DNA of 64,000 nucleotides from DATBRG01 sp036560445 (GCA_036560445.1 DATBRG010000005.1:37004-101003), one strand, 5' to 3'. Positions 18,379 through 28,538 are shown, counted from the stretch's first letter. A program made the numbers and translations. The notes: a model not told the origin generated them from the sequence alone.

Positions 18379-19581
18379 TTAGAGAGAAATGCCGGACAGT
18401 CTGGCGACGGTATTGATGTCCTTATCGCCACGACCAGATAGGTTTACCAGCAGCACTTCTTCCGGAGACATGGTAGCCGCGAGCTTTTCTGCGTAGGCAA
18501 GAGCATGGCTGGACTCCAATGCCGGGATAATACCTTCCGTACGACAAAGATTATGGAAAGCCTGCATAGCTTCATCATCAGTAACAGCAACATATTCAGC
18601 ACGCTTGATATCCTTGAGCCATGCATGTTCCGGACCTACTCCCGGATAATCCAGACCCGCAGAAATAGAATGCGTTTCGATTATCTGTCCATCAGCATCT
18701 TGCATCAAATAGGTACGGTTACCATGTAACACCCCTATTGGGCTATTTGCAGTCAGTGGTGCGGCGTGTTTTCCGGTCTCGATACCATGACCAGCGGCCT
18801 CCACGCCTATTAGACGTACGTTTTTCTCATCGATATAAGGATAAAAAATCCCCATTGCATTCGAACCACCCCCTACACAGGCAATGATGGCGTCTGGCTG
18901 ACGGCCCAGCATTTCCTGCATTTGCTGTTTGGCTTCGACGCCAATGACTGACTGAAAATCACGAACCATCATGGGGTATGGATGAGGGCCAGCAACTGTC
19001 CCAATAATGTAAAAAGTATCGGCAACATTGGTTACCCAATCACGCATGGCTTCATTCAGTGCATCTTTAAGTGTTTTTGAGCCACTATCTACCGGCACCA
19101 CGGTAGCTCCCAGTAATTTCATGCGGAAGACATTGGGCGCTTGGCGCTTAACATCTTCGGAACCCATATAAACGACGCATTCTAGGCCCAGGCGGGCTGC
19201 AATCGTCGCCGTAGCAACGCCGTGTTGGCCAGCACCGGTTTCAGCAATTACTCGTGGCTTACCCATACGCTTAGCCAACAAAGCCTGCCCTACTGTGTTG
19301 TTTACCTTATGCGCGCCGGTATGATTGAGGTCTTCACGCTTAAGGTAGATGCGCGCACCACCGATTCTTTCTGACCAGCGTTTCGCATAGTAGATGGGGC
19401 TTGGGCGACCTACAAAATGCTTGAGGTCATATGCAAATTCAGCGAGAAACTCTGGGTCATGGCGGTAGCGCTCATACATCAGCCTTAATTCATCGAGCGC
19501 CTCGACCAGGGTTTCGGCGACGAAAATGCCACCATAAGGGCCGAAGTGGCCGCGTTCATCCGGCATATCATAAACTTGCAT
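18379..19581 (-). CDS. trpB: Tryptophan synthase beta subunit
   Basis: PLP enzyme that joins indole and serine to form tryptophan. 400 residues. The PLP lysine is K92 in [11 protein letters not shown], the catalytic glutamate is in ETGAGQHG, and the phosphate loop is GGGSNAMG. The alpha-beta complex partner trpA is immediately downstream. The order trpF-trpB-trpA, apart from trpEGDC, is the usual betaproteobacterial split arrangement. Confidence 0.98.
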   Translation of the reverse strand: MQVYDMPDERGHFGPYGGIFVAETLVEALDELRLMYERYRHDPEFLAEFAYDLKHFVGRPSPIYYAKRWSERIGGARIYLKREDLNHTGAHKVNNTVGQALLAKRMGKPRVIAETGAGQHGVATATIAARLGLECVVYMGSEDVKRQAPNVFRMKLLGATVVPVDSGSKTLKDALNEAMRDWVTNVADTFYIIGTVAGPHPYPMMVRDFQSVIGVEAKQQMQEMLGRQPDAIIACVGGGSNAMGIFYPYIDEKNVRLIGVEAAGHGIETGKHAAPLTANSPIGVLHGNRTYLMQDADGQIIETHSISAGLDYPGVGPEHAWLKDIKRAEYVAVTDDEAMQAFHNLCRTEGIIPALESSHALAYAEKLAATMSPEEVLLVNLSGRGDKDINTVARLSGISL

Positions 19582-19596
19582 TACCTGCTCCTTGCT

Positions 19597-20211
19597 TCAA
19601 TTCCGCACTCCTCGCATGAATGCAGCTATTTTATCCGCATCCTTGATCCCTTTATCGGACTCCACCCCGCCGCTCACATCAACCGCATAAGGGTGAACCT
19701 GGCGTATCGCTTCTGCGACATTGTTGGCATTCAAACCTCCAGCCAGCACAACAGGTAACGATAACTTTTCAGGGATCAGCTTCCAATCAAATACCTGTCC
19801 AGTACCACCGGCCACGCCCTCAGCGTAAGTATCCAGCAACAACGCTCGGGCATCCGCATAATTAACTGCATATTGTAGCAAATTTGTGTCGGCCTTGACT
19901 CTTATTGCCTTCATATATGGCACGCCATACTGTCGGCATTGCTCAGGCGTCTCTTCACCGTGAAACTGCAATAAATCCAGCCGCACCTTTGCCAGCACTG
20001 CCCGAACTTCTTCCGGCTCGGCATCAACAAACAAGCCGACAGCAGTGACAAATGCCGGGAGATTTGCAACAATCTTTGCAGCCTGTTGAATACTCACGTT
20101 ACGTGGGCTTGGGGCATAGAACACCAAGCCTATGGCATCACAGCCATGGTGGATAGCAGTCAGCGCATCTTCTATTCGGGTGATGCCACAGATTTTTACT
20201 CGGGTTCGCAC
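19597..20211 (-). CDS. trpF: Phosphoribosylanthranilate isomerase
   Basis: Amadori isomerase of tryptophan synthesis, a TIM barrel of 204 residues. The catalytic Cys is C8 in VKICGIT and the acid is in LLLDTYAEG. Phosphate-binding glycine motifs include [11 protein letters not shown] and VDVSGGVE. The start is a GTG at 20211 with no clear Shine-Dalgarno. A hairpin at 20258-20287 separates it from truA. Confidence 0.95.
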   Translation of the reverse strand: MRTRVKICGITRIEDALTAIHHGCDAIGLVFYAPSPRNVSIQQAAKIVANLPAFVTAVGLFVDAEPEEVRAVLAKVRLDLLQFHGEETPEQCRQYGVPYMKAIRVKADTNLLQYAVNYADARALLLDTYAEGVAGGTGQVFDWKLIPEKLSLPVVLAGGLNANNVAEAIRQVHPYAVDVSGGVESDKGIKDADKIAAFMRGVRN

Positions 20212-20257
20212 TGGTGTGGGAGATATTAAGTTAACAGTGTGCTAGCGTAACTGAAAG

Positions 20258-20287
20258 CAGCTTTGCTGTCACATCCAGCAAAGGCTG
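20258..20287. repeat. Imperfect hairpin between truA and trpF
   Basis: CAGCTTTGCTG (20258-20268) and CAGCAAAGGCTG (20276-20287) pair with one bulged G. In the minus direction only TTTC follows, so termination would be weak. It could partly separate truA from the trp transcript. Confidence 0.4.
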
Positions 20288-20295
20288 GGACTCAA

Positions 20296-21078
20296 TCAAA
20301 TAACAATACTCAGGCTACGATGTGTATCAGGCAAGCCCCATTTGGGGTCGTAAGTCACCCCAGTGAGATACAAGCCATCTGGCGAGAAAGTAGGTGGCGA
20401 TTTCGTACGGTCGCGACTTTGTAGAAGTTGTTCAATATATTCCGGGGGTTGACTACCTTTGCCGACATATACCAAGGCGCCTACCATGTTACGTACTTGG
20501 TGATGCAAAAATGCGCTGGCACAAAAATCAAACAGGACATAAGAACCATTACTACGCACTTCTGCCCGATATAGCTGCTTAATAGGCGTTTTTGCCTGGC
20601 ATTCAGCGGCGCGAAAAGCGCTAAAATCATGCTCGCCAATCAGAAACTTTGCTGCTTCGGCCATAGCCGATATATCCAATGGCAAGTGAAACCAACCAGC
20701 CTTACCTATCATTAAAGCTGGGGCAATCGGCTGATTAAGTAAGAGGTATTGATAACTGCGTTGGCAAGCATCGAAACGCGCACTAAAACTCTCATCTACA
20801 ATATGCGCCCACAGTACGCGTAGGCTACTGGGTAATCTTGCATTGACGCCACGTACCCAGGCATTAAGTGGTCGCTGAGCATTGGTATCAAAATGCACGA
20901 CCTGACTAAGTGCATGCACCCCGGTATCGGTTCGGCCTGCTGCAGTAACCCTGAGGGCATGTCCTGCCATCATCTGTAGCGACTGTTCCAAACTATCCTG
21001 CACGCCGCAGCCGCCAGGCTGGCTCTGCCAACCGCAAAAGTCTGTACCATCATATTCGAGGCCAAGTGCTATTCTCAT
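20296..21078 (-). CDS. truA: tRNA pseudouridine(38-40) synthase
   Basis: Modifies uridines 38-40 of the tRNA anticodon arm. The catalytic aspartate is D51 in AAGRTDTGVHA, and VRNMVGALVYVG is the conserved C-terminal helix. The frame extends 18 codons upstream into the neighbouring gene, but MRIALGLEYDG (start 21078) is the family N-terminus and its ATG overlaps the upstream stop as ATGA. That makes 260 residues. truA next to trpF is conserved in beta- and gammaproteobacteria. Confidence 0.96.
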   Translation of the reverse strand: MRIALGLEYDGTDFCGWQSQPGGCGVQDSLEQSLQMMAGHALRVTAAGRTDTGVHALSQVVHFDTNAQRPLNAWVRGVNARLPSSLRVLWAHIVDESFSARFDACQRSYQYLLLNQPIAPALMIGKAGWFHLPLDISAMAEAAKFLIGEHDFSAFRAAECQAKTPIKQLYRAEVRSNGSYVLFDFCASAFLHHQVRNMVGALVYVGKGSQPPEYIEQLLQSRDRTKSPPTFSPDGLYLTGVTYDPKWGLPDTHRSLSIVI

Positions 21079-21692
21079 AACAGATAAGCCCCAATCCCTA
21101 TCAAGGCGAATATGGTCAGGATATCCAACCACCTGATAGCAGGCAGCTCGAGCTCAATCGACTCGGGGCCGTCATACGAATGATCATAATGAATTTTTAA
21201 CTCATCGAGCCGCTCAAAAAAATTCGTTCTTCCCTTAATTTCTGTTGCCTGTTCGGCATAGTGCAAAGTCAGCCATAGCCTTGCGGCAAATCGTTCCGGG
21301 CTGAGTTTGATATAGCGTAACGGATAAAGCAGTAGAAAAAATCCAGCCATTAACTCTTCGCGACGAGTAGTGACCAATAATAACGACAAACCAGCTAACA
21401 TCATGCACAGCCGGACGGACTGCAACAACCCGGCCTGCACACCTTCGTAAGTCGGTGCAAGATCAAAAGGCCATGGTTGCAAATACTCTCCCGGTGTATT
21501 AAAAGCAAAAATCAGCAGGAGTGACAATAACAACCATCGTAGGCGCTTAAGCATACGCAGAAAGCCTTTTGCACGATAATAAAGCAGAGCAGCGACTAGC
21601 AGACTGGACATAGCGATTAGCAGCCCGTAGTCCAGAACATGGACGGCTATTGCAAATACTAATAAGCAGAGAATTTTGATGGAAGGATGCAC
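21075..21692 (-). CDS. CbiQ/EcfT-like membrane protein
   Basis: 205 residues with four to five hydrophobic segments (about 7-40, 50-66, 88-106, 112-127, 190-205). The SVRLCMMLAGLSLLLVTTRREELMA region and the charged ARLWLTLHYAEQ stretch resemble the transmembrane T component of energy-coupling factor transporters. No ATPase or S component is nearby, so the transport role is doubtful. Proteins of this kind recur between fimV and truA in betaproteobacteria. It starts at GTG 21692 and is coupled to truA by a 4-bp overlap. Confidence 0.65.
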   Translation of the reverse strand: MHPSIKILCLLVFAIAVHVLDYGLLIAMSSLLVAALLYYRAKGFLRMLKRLRWLLLSLLLIFAFNTPGEYLQPWPFDLAPTYEGVQAGLLQSVRLCMMLAGLSLLLVTTRREELMAGFFLLLYPLRYIKLSPERFAARLWLTLHYAEQATEIKGRTNFFERLDELKIHYDHSYDGPESIELELPAIRWLDILTIFALIGIGAYLL

Positions 21693-21723
21693 AGTCTTGC
21701 TATTTTAATCTATTGCAATAAAA

Positions 21724-21746
21724 AAGCCGGACGACAAGTCCGGCTT
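21724..21746 (-). terminator. Intrinsic terminator after fimV
   Basis: AAGCCGGAC (21724-21732) and GTCCGGCTT (21738-21746) form a perfect 9-bp stem with a 5-nt loop. On the minus strand the stem is followed by a run of Ts (GGCTTTTTTATTGC). It lies directly after the fimV stop at 21765. Confidence 0.88.
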
Positions 21747-21764
21747 CTTCATATGCTGCACCTA

Positions 21765-24700
21765 TCAAGCAAGGCTATCGAGCAGTTTTTGTGCGCGTTC
21801 TCGCTGTTGACTACCGCCCTCTTTTAGCACTTCATCCAGCAGTTCACGAGCACCTTCACTGTCACCCATATCGATATATGCGGTTACCAGATCAAGCTTG
21901 GTATCAACTTCCGGCGATTCTCCACCAGATGTCGCTATCTGTTCGGCTGCTGGCTCGGCACTTGAGTCAAAATCCAGGCTGATACCCGATAAATCAAGCT
22001 CCGCTGCTTTAGTCATCTCTGCTTCTATCGGTGTTTCTGAAGCAGCCTCTGCGCCAAGATCAAAGTTGAAGTCCAGATCAGTCGAGGCATTAGTATCAGC
22101 CGGCTCCGCAACTTCCAGCGAGGGTTCCATTGCAGGAGGCACATCCATCTGCGGCAACTCAAGTGGAGCAGATGCCGGTTCTGGGGCAGCCTCAAACACG
22201 ATATCCCCCGCATTGAATTCCGGTTTCATTATCATCGTTTTATCAAAATCCGGCATATCCAGTTCGGCTGCGGGTGCTGGGGCAGCTTCAACAGTACCAA
22301 TTTCTGGTAGATCGAAACTGATATCCGCTTCCGTGAAAGCTTCTGCGATTGCAGGCGTTTCAGCCTCTTTCTCGGCCTTGTCTTCAACAGACCCCATACC
22401 AGACATATCAAGACCAGGCAGAGTTTGCCCAAATTCGGCTACGTTAAACTGTAGTGAGTTGTCTGTCTTTTCCTCGGCAACTTGCTGAGGGGGCGTGGGG
22501 GCCGGAGCTAATTCTGGCATTTCCATAGGGAAATCCAGGCTGTTATCAGCTTCTGGCTCTGGTGCTGAAATACTTGCAGGCATGCCGAGATCAGGCAGAG
22601 TCTCAGCTTCAGCGAGGCTCTCAGTTGGCGCAGCTGGCATACCCAGATCAAAATCAAGGCTTGAATCCTGCGCTGCTTCCACAGGCGTAGCAACAGAACC
22701 CTCATTACTATCGGCATCAAGAGAGAAATCGAGGCTGGATTCGGTCATTACTTCTGCATTGGCAAATTCATCTGCATCAAGTTTCTGCTCAGTGCTAGCG
22801 GGGGCATGGCTTGTAGCGGCTGCGGTTGATGCAGAGGCAGTATCGTAGAGCGGATTATCCGGTTCCATTTTGCGGCCGATCTCAGCCACTTTTGCCCAGG
22901 TAGGATCGTTAGAACCCAGCGTCGAGTAGAGTTCTCCAGCGACTGTTTCAAAGCCGGATGAGTCCTTTCTGGCAGCAAGTATTTCAAGTAACTTGAGATG
23001 CAACTCATAGCGTTTGGGCTCTTTTGCGATAGCGTCCTTGAGTATTTCCTCTGCCTGCGCATCGCGACCATAGGCCATGTAGACTTCTGCTTCAGCGATA
23101 GGGTCCACATCATGCGTATCTATCATACCGGCGCTACTTTGCGAGAAATCGGTAAGGAAAGAAGTATCCCCTGTGTCTACTGTACCGCCGGCAGTGTTAC
23201 CAAACACCGTATTAGCCTTGAGGCCGCCAGAAGTAAGAATGCCCTGCTCAAAACTATCCAGGCCACGCTTACGTTTATTACGCATAAATAGCCAGCCACC
23301 GATCAGCAAGACTACACCGCCGCCTATACCACCTAGCACCAATGGATCTAACGGCAGCCCATCAAGCAAACCTGGCTCTGGTTGAGGCGTAGGCTGGGGA
23401 GGATGCACGATGATTTTCTTTTTCTTGGCTGGCTTGACTGCATCGGGCGTTGCTTCAGGGTTAGGTTGAGCCGCTGGCGGCGGCGCTGGTGTAGCAGCAG
23501 GTTTCTCCGCCACAACAGGTGCCGCAGGTTTGGGGGCTTCTACCGGCTTAGCTGCCTCAGCAGGTTTAGGAACCTCTACCGGTTTGGCTGGTTCTGCGGG
23601 TTTGGTAGCTTGCGCCGGTTTGGGTGGCTCTACTACCGGCTTGGCCGGTACCGGAGCTTCTGGTTTAGTTGCAGGAGTGGGCGCTGCAGCACTCTTCTGC
23701 ATATCCGCCATCGCCTGATTCTTGACGGTCAACAACTTCTGCATGTCCGCAACCTGTTTTTCCAGCATTGCGGTGCGCTCATTAGCCTCTTTTATGGTCT
23801 TTTCACGTGCGGTGGCTTCTTCATCAAGTGCGTTGAGTTTTTCTTTTAACGCTTTGGCATCAGAAGCCTTACCATTATTTGTTCCAGTATCGTTTTTGGA
23901 AAGTTTGACCACATCGTGTGGGCCCTCAGCTGCGGGCGCAGATTTATCTTCTGCCGCCGAAGTAATCTTACCGCCAGTAGACTGATTGCTGCCCTCACCG
24001 GCCGGAGCTGATTCAGCAACAATGCCTGCAAGCTTGTTGCGATAAGCATTCCAGTCTGCTGTTTGAACATGGATTTGCTGCGCCGCTTCCTTGCGGCTAA
24101 TAGCCTGTAATTCCTCAGGACTCGGCGCATGCAGAATCTGCCCTACTTTCAGTCGATTCATGTTATCGCCAACAAATGCATTCTTATTGGCGCGATAAAG
24201 TCCTACCAGCATTTGCTCAAGATTGACGCCTTCAGGCTTCATCTGGCCGGCAATCGCGCTCAGCGTATCGCCACGTACTGTTGTATGGTCCTCGCCGTTT
24301 ACACTTTCAGTAGAACCACTATCGCCAGGCGCAGGCTCAGCTGGCGGTGGGCTCTCTTCAGCAGGCATAGCATGCTTACCGGATTTTTTGCCATTAGCGC
24401 TCTTACTGCCAGAAGCCTTGCTAACGCTAGCACTCTTGGACTTTTTTGTTATTGGGGTAGCAGACTCGTACTCAGCCATGTTGTCTCTAACTGGCGGCGA
24501 CATGGCGCTAGAGGAGTTTCCAGAATGCTCGGCATAACCTGGGGGATCAAGCAACACAGTATATTCACGCAGCAATCGACCCGTAGACCAGTCTACCTGT
24601 ATCAACATATCAAGGAAGGGATCGCTGACAGCCTGATTGGTACTTAGCTTAAGAATGGGGGAGCCATCTGGTTTTTTACTGACTTCGATTTTGATAGCGC

Positions 24701-24935
24701 CTTGCAGGCCGGTGCGTTCGATGCCCTGTACCGCATAAGCCTCTTCCGGGGCGATGGCAGCCGTTAACGAAGCTAGCTCTTCAGCGCTGGTGGATAGTAA
24801 TTCAATTTCCGCATTGAGCGGTTCACCCAAGCCAGAAATGACCGTCAATCTGCCAAGGCCAGCTGCGTCAGCTGCAAATGGCATCAATGCAAGACACACC
24901 GCTAGAGAAATCTGTCTTAATTTGGACTTATGCAC
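21765..24935 (-). CDS. fimV: FimV/HubP-like polar scaffold protein
   Basis: Large single-pass inner-membrane protein of 1056 residues that organises the cell pole and type IV pilus assembly in relatives. Signal peptide 1-25 (AADAA). The N-terminal FimV domain contains RLTVISGLGEPLNAEIELLS. A LysM peptidoglycan-binding motif is at about 215-272 (TVRGDTLSAIAGQM to LKVGQILHAP). It continues with a coiled coil (about 355-415), a Pro/Ala/Lys/Glu-rich linker with PAKPVE-type repeats, a TM segment near 535 (VLGGIGGGVVLLIGGWLFM), an acidic cytoplasmic region, and a C-terminal TPR-like FimV domain (TKLDLVTAYIDMGDSEGARE). The start is GTG. Position between asd and truA is the typical fimV locus. Confidence 0.93.
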   Translation of the reverse strand: MHKSKLRQISLAVCLALMPFAADAAGLGRLTVISGLGEPLNAEIELLSTSAEELASLTAAIAPEEAYAVQGIERTGLQGAIKIEVSKKPDGSPILKLSTNQAVSDPFLDMLIQVDWSTGRLLREYTVLLDPPGYAEHSGNSSSAMSPPVRDNMAEYESATPITKKSKSASVSKASGSKSANGKKSGKHAMPAEESPPPAEPAPGDSGSTESVNGEDHTTVRGDTLSAIAGQMKPEGVNLEQMLVGLYRANKNAFVGDNMNRLKVGQILHAPSPEELQAISRKEAAQQIHVQTADWNAYRNKLAGIVAESAPAGEGSNQSTGGKITSAAEDKSAPAAEGPHDVVKLSKNDTGTNNGKASDAKALKEKLNALDEEATAREKTIKEANERTAMLEKQVADMQKLLTVKNQAMADMQKSAAAPTPATKPEAPVPAKPVVEPPKPAQATKPAEPAKPVEVPKPAEAAKPVEAPKPAAPVVAEKPAATPAPPPAAQPNPEATPDAVKPAKKKKIIVHPPQPTPQPEPGLLDGLPLDPLVLGGIGGGVVLLIGGWLFMRNKRKRGLDSFEQGILTSGGLKANTVFGNTAGGTVDTGDTSFLTDFSQSSAGMIDTHDVDPIAEAEVYMAYGRDAQAEEILKDAIAKEPKRYELHLKLLEILAARKDSSGFETVAGELYSTLGSNDPTWAKVAEIGRKMEPDNPLYDTASASTAAATSHAPASTEQKLDADEFANAEVMTESSLDFSLDADSNEGSVATPVEAAQDSSLDFDLGMPAAPTESLAEAETLPDLGMPASISAPEPEADNSLDFPMEMPELAPAPTPPQQVAEEKTDNSLQFNVAEFGQTLPGLDMSGMGSVEDKAEKEAETPAIAEAFTEADISFDLPEIGTVEAAPAPAAELDMPDFDKTMIMKPEFNAGDIVFEAAPEPASAPLELPQMDVPPAMEPSLEVAEPADTNASTDLDFNFDLGAEAASETPIEAEMTKAAELDLSGISLDFDSSAEPAAEQIATSGGESPEVDTKLDLVTAYIDMGDSEGARELLDEVLKEGGSQQRERAQKLLDSLA

Positions 24936-24987
24936 TATCCCACCCTTATCGAACTTTTAGTAGCTTTATTAAGCTAACATCAAATAG

Positions 24988-25036
24988 TTAGAGATGCAAG
25001 CTCATGCCACTTATTATATTTGCGTGCTATCTCTAA
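24988..25036. repeat. Inverted repeat between asd and fimV
   Basis: TTAGAGATGCA (24988-24998) pairs with TGCTATCTCTAA (25025-25036) with a single bulge and a 26-nt loop. It lies in the 116-bp gap before fimV. It may be an mRNA structure or an operator; no U-tract supports a terminator. Confidence 0.3.
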
Positions 25037-25051
25037 GTTCAGATTTCTAAC

Positions 25052-26164
25052 TTAGTCTTCTACCAAAATTCTCAGCATACGACGCAGTGGTTCCGCAGCA
25101 CCCCAAAGCAACTGATCGCCTACAGTAAATGCAGACAGATAATCAGCCCCCATGCTCATCTTGCGCAGACGTCCCACCGGCACCGAGAGACTGCCGGTGA
25201 CGGCTGCAGGTGTCAATTCACGCATGCTGGCTTCACGCTCATTAGGTACGACTTTTACCCAGTCATTGGCAGAGGCAATGATACTGTTAATATCTTCGAG
25301 TGGAACATCTGTCCTAAGCTTGATAGTCAATGCCTGTGAATGGCAGCGCATGGCGCCGATGCGCACACATAGGCCATCAATCGCGATTGGGTTGGCTTCA
25401 CGTCCGAGTATCTTATTGGTCTCGGCAGGCCCCTTCCACTCCTCCTTGCTCTGGCCATTACCCAAATCCTTGTCTATCCAGGGTATCAGGCTGCCAGCCA
25501 ACGGAACGCCAAAATGAGCCGTTGGGAAACGCTCATCACGCAAGGTTCCTGCCACTTCTCGATCAATATCCAGTATTGCCGAAGCCGGATCAGAAAGTAG
25601 CTCATTAGCCACGCGATGCGCTTCGCCCATCTGCTTTAATAGCTCACGCATATTTTGTGCACCTGCACCTGAAGCTGCCTGATAGGTCATGGAGGTAGCC
25701 CATTCAACGAGATTCTCACGGAACAACCCACCCAGCGCCATAAGCATGAGCGAAACTGTACAGTTACCACCGACCCAGTTCTTGCCACCATTGCCTAAAG
25801 CATCTTCAATCACGTGACGGTTCACTGGGTCAAGAATAATGACCGCATCTTTTTCCATACGCAGGGTGGAGGCTGCATCTATCCAGTGCCCATTCCAACC
25901 CCCAGCACGCAGTTTGGGGAAGATTTCGGTGGTGTAGTCGCCACCCTGGCAAGAAATAATGGCATCCATCTCTTTCAGTTCAGAGATGCTCCTTGCATCC
26001 TTCAATAGAGGTACTTCACGGCCAATATCCGGCCCCTTGCCACCAAGCTGTGAGGTAGTAAAGAAAACCGGCTCTATCAGTGCAAAATCGTTTTCTTCGC
26101 GCATGCGTTGCATGAGCACCGAGCCCACCATACCGCGCCAACCTATGAAACCTACTCTTAACAT
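25052..26164 (-). CDS. asd: Aspartate-semialdehyde dehydrogenase
   Basis: Reduces aspartyl phosphate to aspartate semialdehyde for Lys, Met, Thr and diaminopimelate synthesis. 370 residues of the E. coli type. The NADP loop is [12 protein letters not shown] (4-15). The active-site cysteine is C135 in [10 protein letters not shown], and the histidine lies in [12 protein letters not shown]. In many betaproteobacteria leuCDB precede asd. Here an entericidin gene and yajQ precede it, so the leu genes are not at this locus. Confidence 0.97.
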   Translation of the reverse strand: MLRVGFIGWRGMVGSVLMQRMREENDFALIEPVFFTTSQLGGKGPDIGREVPLLKDARSISELKEMDAIISCQGGDYTTEIFPKLRAGGWNGHWIDAASTLRMEKDAVIILDPVNRHVIEDALGNGGKNWVGGNCTVSLMLMALGGLFRENLVEWATSMTYQAASGAGAQNMRELLKQMGEAHRVANELLSDPASAILDIDREVAGTLRDERFPTAHFGVPLAGSLIPWIDKDLGNGQSKEEWKGPAETNKILGREANPIAIDGLCVRIGAMRCHSQALTIKLRTDVPLEDINSIIASANDWVKVVPNEREASMRELTPAAVTGSLSVPVGRLRKMSMGADYLSAFTVGDQLLWGAAEPLRRMLRILVED

Positions 26165-26221
26165 CTTGTTTTCCTGAAATTTAATTCAAGTCAGATATAA
26201 TTACCTGGCTTTCTGCAGAAA

Positions 26222-26347
26222 CTATTTGGTGGATTTTTGAATTGCTTCGCCACCCTTTTCAATATCCTGACCCATGCCGCGGATTGTGTTACAGCCAGAC
26301 AGAACCAGCATCAAACCCAACAACACAATAATTAAAACTTTATTCAT
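26222..26347 (-). CDS. Entericidin A/B-family small lipoprotein
   Basis: A 41-residue lipoprotein found by reading the 213-bp gap between yajQ and asd. It begins MNKVLIIVLLGLMLVLSGCN, with the lipobox LSGC and lipidation at C19. The mature part TIRGMGQDIEKGGEAIQKS matches entericidins, small cell-envelope lipopeptides linked to stationary-phase lysis in E. coli. AGGGG precedes the ATG by about 6 nt. In many betaproteobacteria such a gene sits between leuC and leuD just upstream of asd, so its presence here looks like a leftover of that arrangement. Only the lipid-anchored location is certain. Confidence 0.9.
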   Translation of the reverse strand: MNKVLIIVLLGLMLVLSGCNTIRGMGQDIEKGGEAIQKSTK

Positions 26348-26377
26348 TACTGCCCCTTTCTATTGTTATCGGTCAAA

Positions 26378-26872
26378 TCAATCCCTGAAATTACCAAACT
26401 GCAATGGAAAATCGGTTACCGACTTTTTTACCAGTGCAATAGTTTCTTGTAACAGATCGCGCTTGGCACCATTCACGCGTACCGTATCACCCTGGATGCT
26501 AGCCTGTACTTTGAGGCCGGAATCCTTGATCAGTTTCACTAAACGTTTGGCCAGATCGCTATCAATGCCAGCACGGATTTTAAGATCCTGTTTGACCTTA
26601 TTACCGGAGACCTTTTGTACATCCTGATGATCCAGACGTTTGCTGCTATCAACTTCCTTCTTTTCCATAGCTGGCAGCAGGATATCTTTCACCTGATCAA
26701 GCTGGAAATCAGAATCTCCATAGATAGTGATGACCTTGTCTTTCTCGTTCAACTCGACCTTGGCACTGGTACCCTTAAAATCGTAACGATTGGTAATCTG
26801 GCGGCCTGCAACGTCAATCGCGTTTTTAAGGCCAACCATATCAACCTCAGAACTGATATCAAACGATGGCAT
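26378..26872 (-). CDS. yajQ: YajQ-family nucleotide-binding protein
   Basis: 164-residue UPF0234 protein made of two ferredoxin-like domains. It starts MPSFDISSEVDMVGLKNAID and ends KSVTDFPLQFGNFRD, both diagnostic. Family members bind nucleic acids, and some bind cyclic di-GMP and act with a transcription factor. Because the window also has a diguanylate cyclase, a c-di-GMP role is possible but only inferred. It lies downstream of ppnP on the same strand. Confidence 0.95.
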   Translation of the reverse strand: MPSFDISSEVDMVGLKNAIDVAGRQITNRYDFKGTSAKVELNEKDKVITIYGDSDFQLDQVKDILLPAMEKKEVDSSKRLDHQDVQKVSGNKVKQDLKIRAGIDSDLAKRLVKLIKDSGLKVQASIQGDTVRVNGAKRDLLQETIALVKKSVTDFPLQFGNFRD

Positions 26873-26992
26873 ATATTTTCCTCAAATTTTCAACTGAGAA
26901 TCGCGCAGGCCAGATGCGGCGAGAGTGCGAAAACAGTACATCTAGTACGGCTAGCACGAGCAACAACGCCTAGCTGAGCGAAATCGGTCGAG
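26873..26992. other. Structured intergenic block between ppnP and yajQ
   Basis: The 120 bp contain nested small palindromes (GTAC-ATCTA-GTAC, CTAG-TACGG-CTAG, GCTAG...CTAGC). No convincing start codon with a Shine-Dalgarno is seen apart from that of yajQ. It may be a dispersed intergenic repeat or an RNA structure. Confidence 0.3.
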
Positions 26993-27304
26993 TTACTCAA
27001 AGTGGCAAACGTAGTCCAGCATTTCAACAGTTTCAATATCAAAGGAAGAATTACCTGGCACGGTAAATTTATCTCCGGCTTTGTAAGTCTTCCATTCGCT
27101 TTCGCCTTGAAGCCGTACCTTGCATTCGCCTAGGCTAATCTCCATCAACTCTGGCGCGACAGTATTAAATGTCAGCGTGCTAGGGAAAATTACGCCAATC
27201 GTGCTACGTGTACCATTAGGAAACAGCACAGTGTGGCTTACACATTTGCCATCAAAATAGACATTCGCTTTTTTCTTGACACTGACGTTATCGAACTGGG
27301 CCAT
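26993..27304 (-). CDS. ppnP: Pyrimidine/purine nucleoside phosphorylase
   Basis: Small cupin (former DUF1255/YaiE) of 103 residues that phosphorolyses several nucleosides in E. coli. [20 protein letters not shown] is the family N-terminus, so the start is at 27304 rather than at an upstream in-frame codon inside arg[18 protein letters not shown] and [14 protein letters not shown] are cupin motifs. AAGGAGAA gives a good Shine-Dalgarno. It begins 11 bp after the argG stop, so it is probably in the arg transcript. Confidence 0.93.
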   Translation of the reverse strand: MAQFDNVSVKKKANVYFDGKCVSHTVLFPNGTRSTIGVIFPSTLTFNTVAPELMEISLGECKVRLQGESEWKTYKAGDKFTVPGNSSFDIETVEMLDYVCHFE

Positions 27305-27314
27305 CAATTTCTCC

Positions 27315-28538
27315 TTATTTCTTCCTGTTTCTGAGGTTCGCGGCAATACGCATGCGCAACGCATTCAACTTGATAAAACCACCTGCATCTTTTTGGTCAT
27401 AGGCACCGGCATCATCTTCAAAAGTGGCAATGGTTGGATCGAACAGTGAGTCGGTCCTGCTCTCACGGCCAGTCACAATTACGTTACCCTTGTAGAGTTT
27501 GACGCGCACAAAGCCATTTACACTCTTTTGCGTATAATCGATAAGCGTTTGCAGGGCAATACGCTCCGGGCTCCACCAGTAGCCGTTGTAGATCAGGCTA
27601 GCATAACGTGGCATCAGGTCATCTTTCAGGTGCGCCACTTCGCGATCCAGCGTCAGTGACTCAATGGCACGGTGCGCCCTGAGCATAATGGTGCCGCCAG
27701 GGGTCTCGTAACAGCCACGTGACTTCATGCCGACGTAACGGTTTTCCACCAGGTCGAGACGGCCAATGCCATGCTTGCCACCTAGCTTATTCAATTCCGC
27801 CAAAAGCTCATGCGGCTTGAGTTTCTTCCCATTGAGCGAAACCGGGTCGCCGTTGGCGTACTCGATATCCAGGTATTCAGCCTGATCTGGTGCTTTTTCT
27901 GGCGACACCGTCCAGCGCCACATCGATTCTTCGGCCTCGGCGGAAGGGTCTTCCAGATGGCGGCCTTCGTAGCTGATATGCAGCAAATTGGCATCCATAG
28001 AATATGGCGAACCGCCATGCTTGTGTTTCATATCGACCGGAATACCATGCGTTTCAGCATAAGCCATGAGCTTCTCACGGCTCAACAGATCCCACTCACG
28101 CCAAGGGGCGATCACCTTAATATTGGGGTTGAGTGCATAAGCGCCCAACTCAAAACGTACCTGATCATTGCCCTTGCCAGTAGCACCATGCGAAATGGCA
28201 TCTGCCTTGGTTTCACTGGCAATCTCGATCAAACGCTTGGCGATCAAGGGACGCGCAATGGAAGTGCCGAGCAGGTATTCGCCTTCATACACGGTATTAG
28301 CGCGGAACATCGGGAATACGAAATCGCGCACAAACTCCTCGCGCAGGTCATCAATATAGATTTCCTTGACGCCAAATGCCTTGGCCTTGGCACGCGCCGG
28401 CTCCAGCTCTTCACCCTGGCCAATATCGGCGGTAAAGGTGACCACTTCGCAATCATAGACATCGGTCAGCCACTTCAGGATAACGGAGGTATCCAAGCCG
28501 CCCGAATAGGCTAGAACTACTTTCTTAATTTCACTCAT
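27315..28538 (-). CDS. argG: Argininosuccinate synthase
   Basis: Condenses citrulline and aspartate with ATP in arginine synthesis. 407 residues from [18 protein letters not shown]; the ATP-pyrophosphatase loop is AYSGGLDTS. The frame continues upstream into argF, but the ATG at 28538 overlaps the argF stop by one base (TAATG), which fixes the start. [13 protein letters not shown] and [17 protein letters not shown] are conserved substrate-binding segments. Order argD-argF-argG. Confidence 0.97.
   Translation of the reverse strand: MSEIKKVVLAYSGGLDTSVILKWLTDVYDCEVVTFTADIGQGEELEPARAKAKAFGVKEIYIDDLREEFVRDFVFPMFRANTVYEGEYLLGTSIARPLIAKRLIEIASETKADAISHGATGKGNDQVRFELGAYALNPNIKVIAPWREWDLLSREKLMAYAETHGIPVDMKHKHGGSPYSMDANLLHISYEGRHLEDPSAEAEESMWRWTVSPEKAPDQAEYLDIEYANGDPVSLNGKKLKPHELLAELNKLGGKHGIGRLDLVENRYVGMKSRGCYETPGGTIMLRAHRAIESLTLDREVAHLKDDLMPRYASLIYNGYWWSPERIALQTLIDYTQKSVNGFVRVKLYKGNVIVTGRESRTDSLFDPTIATFEDDAGAYDQKDAGGFIKLNALRMRIAANLRNRKK

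Noticed and set aside
23400..23850. Tandem repeats in the fimV linker as a mobile or satellite element
   Set aside because: They encode the Pro/Ala/Lys-rich linker of FimV in frame and are ordinary low-complexity coding DNA.
27305..27364. Upstream in-frame start for ppnP
   Set aside because: It would overlap argG by about 50 bp and add residues not found in the family. The ATG at 27304 has AAGGAG.
27810..28514. 234-codon frame opposite argG
   Set aside because: Antisense to a highly conserved enzyme, with no plausible ribosome site.
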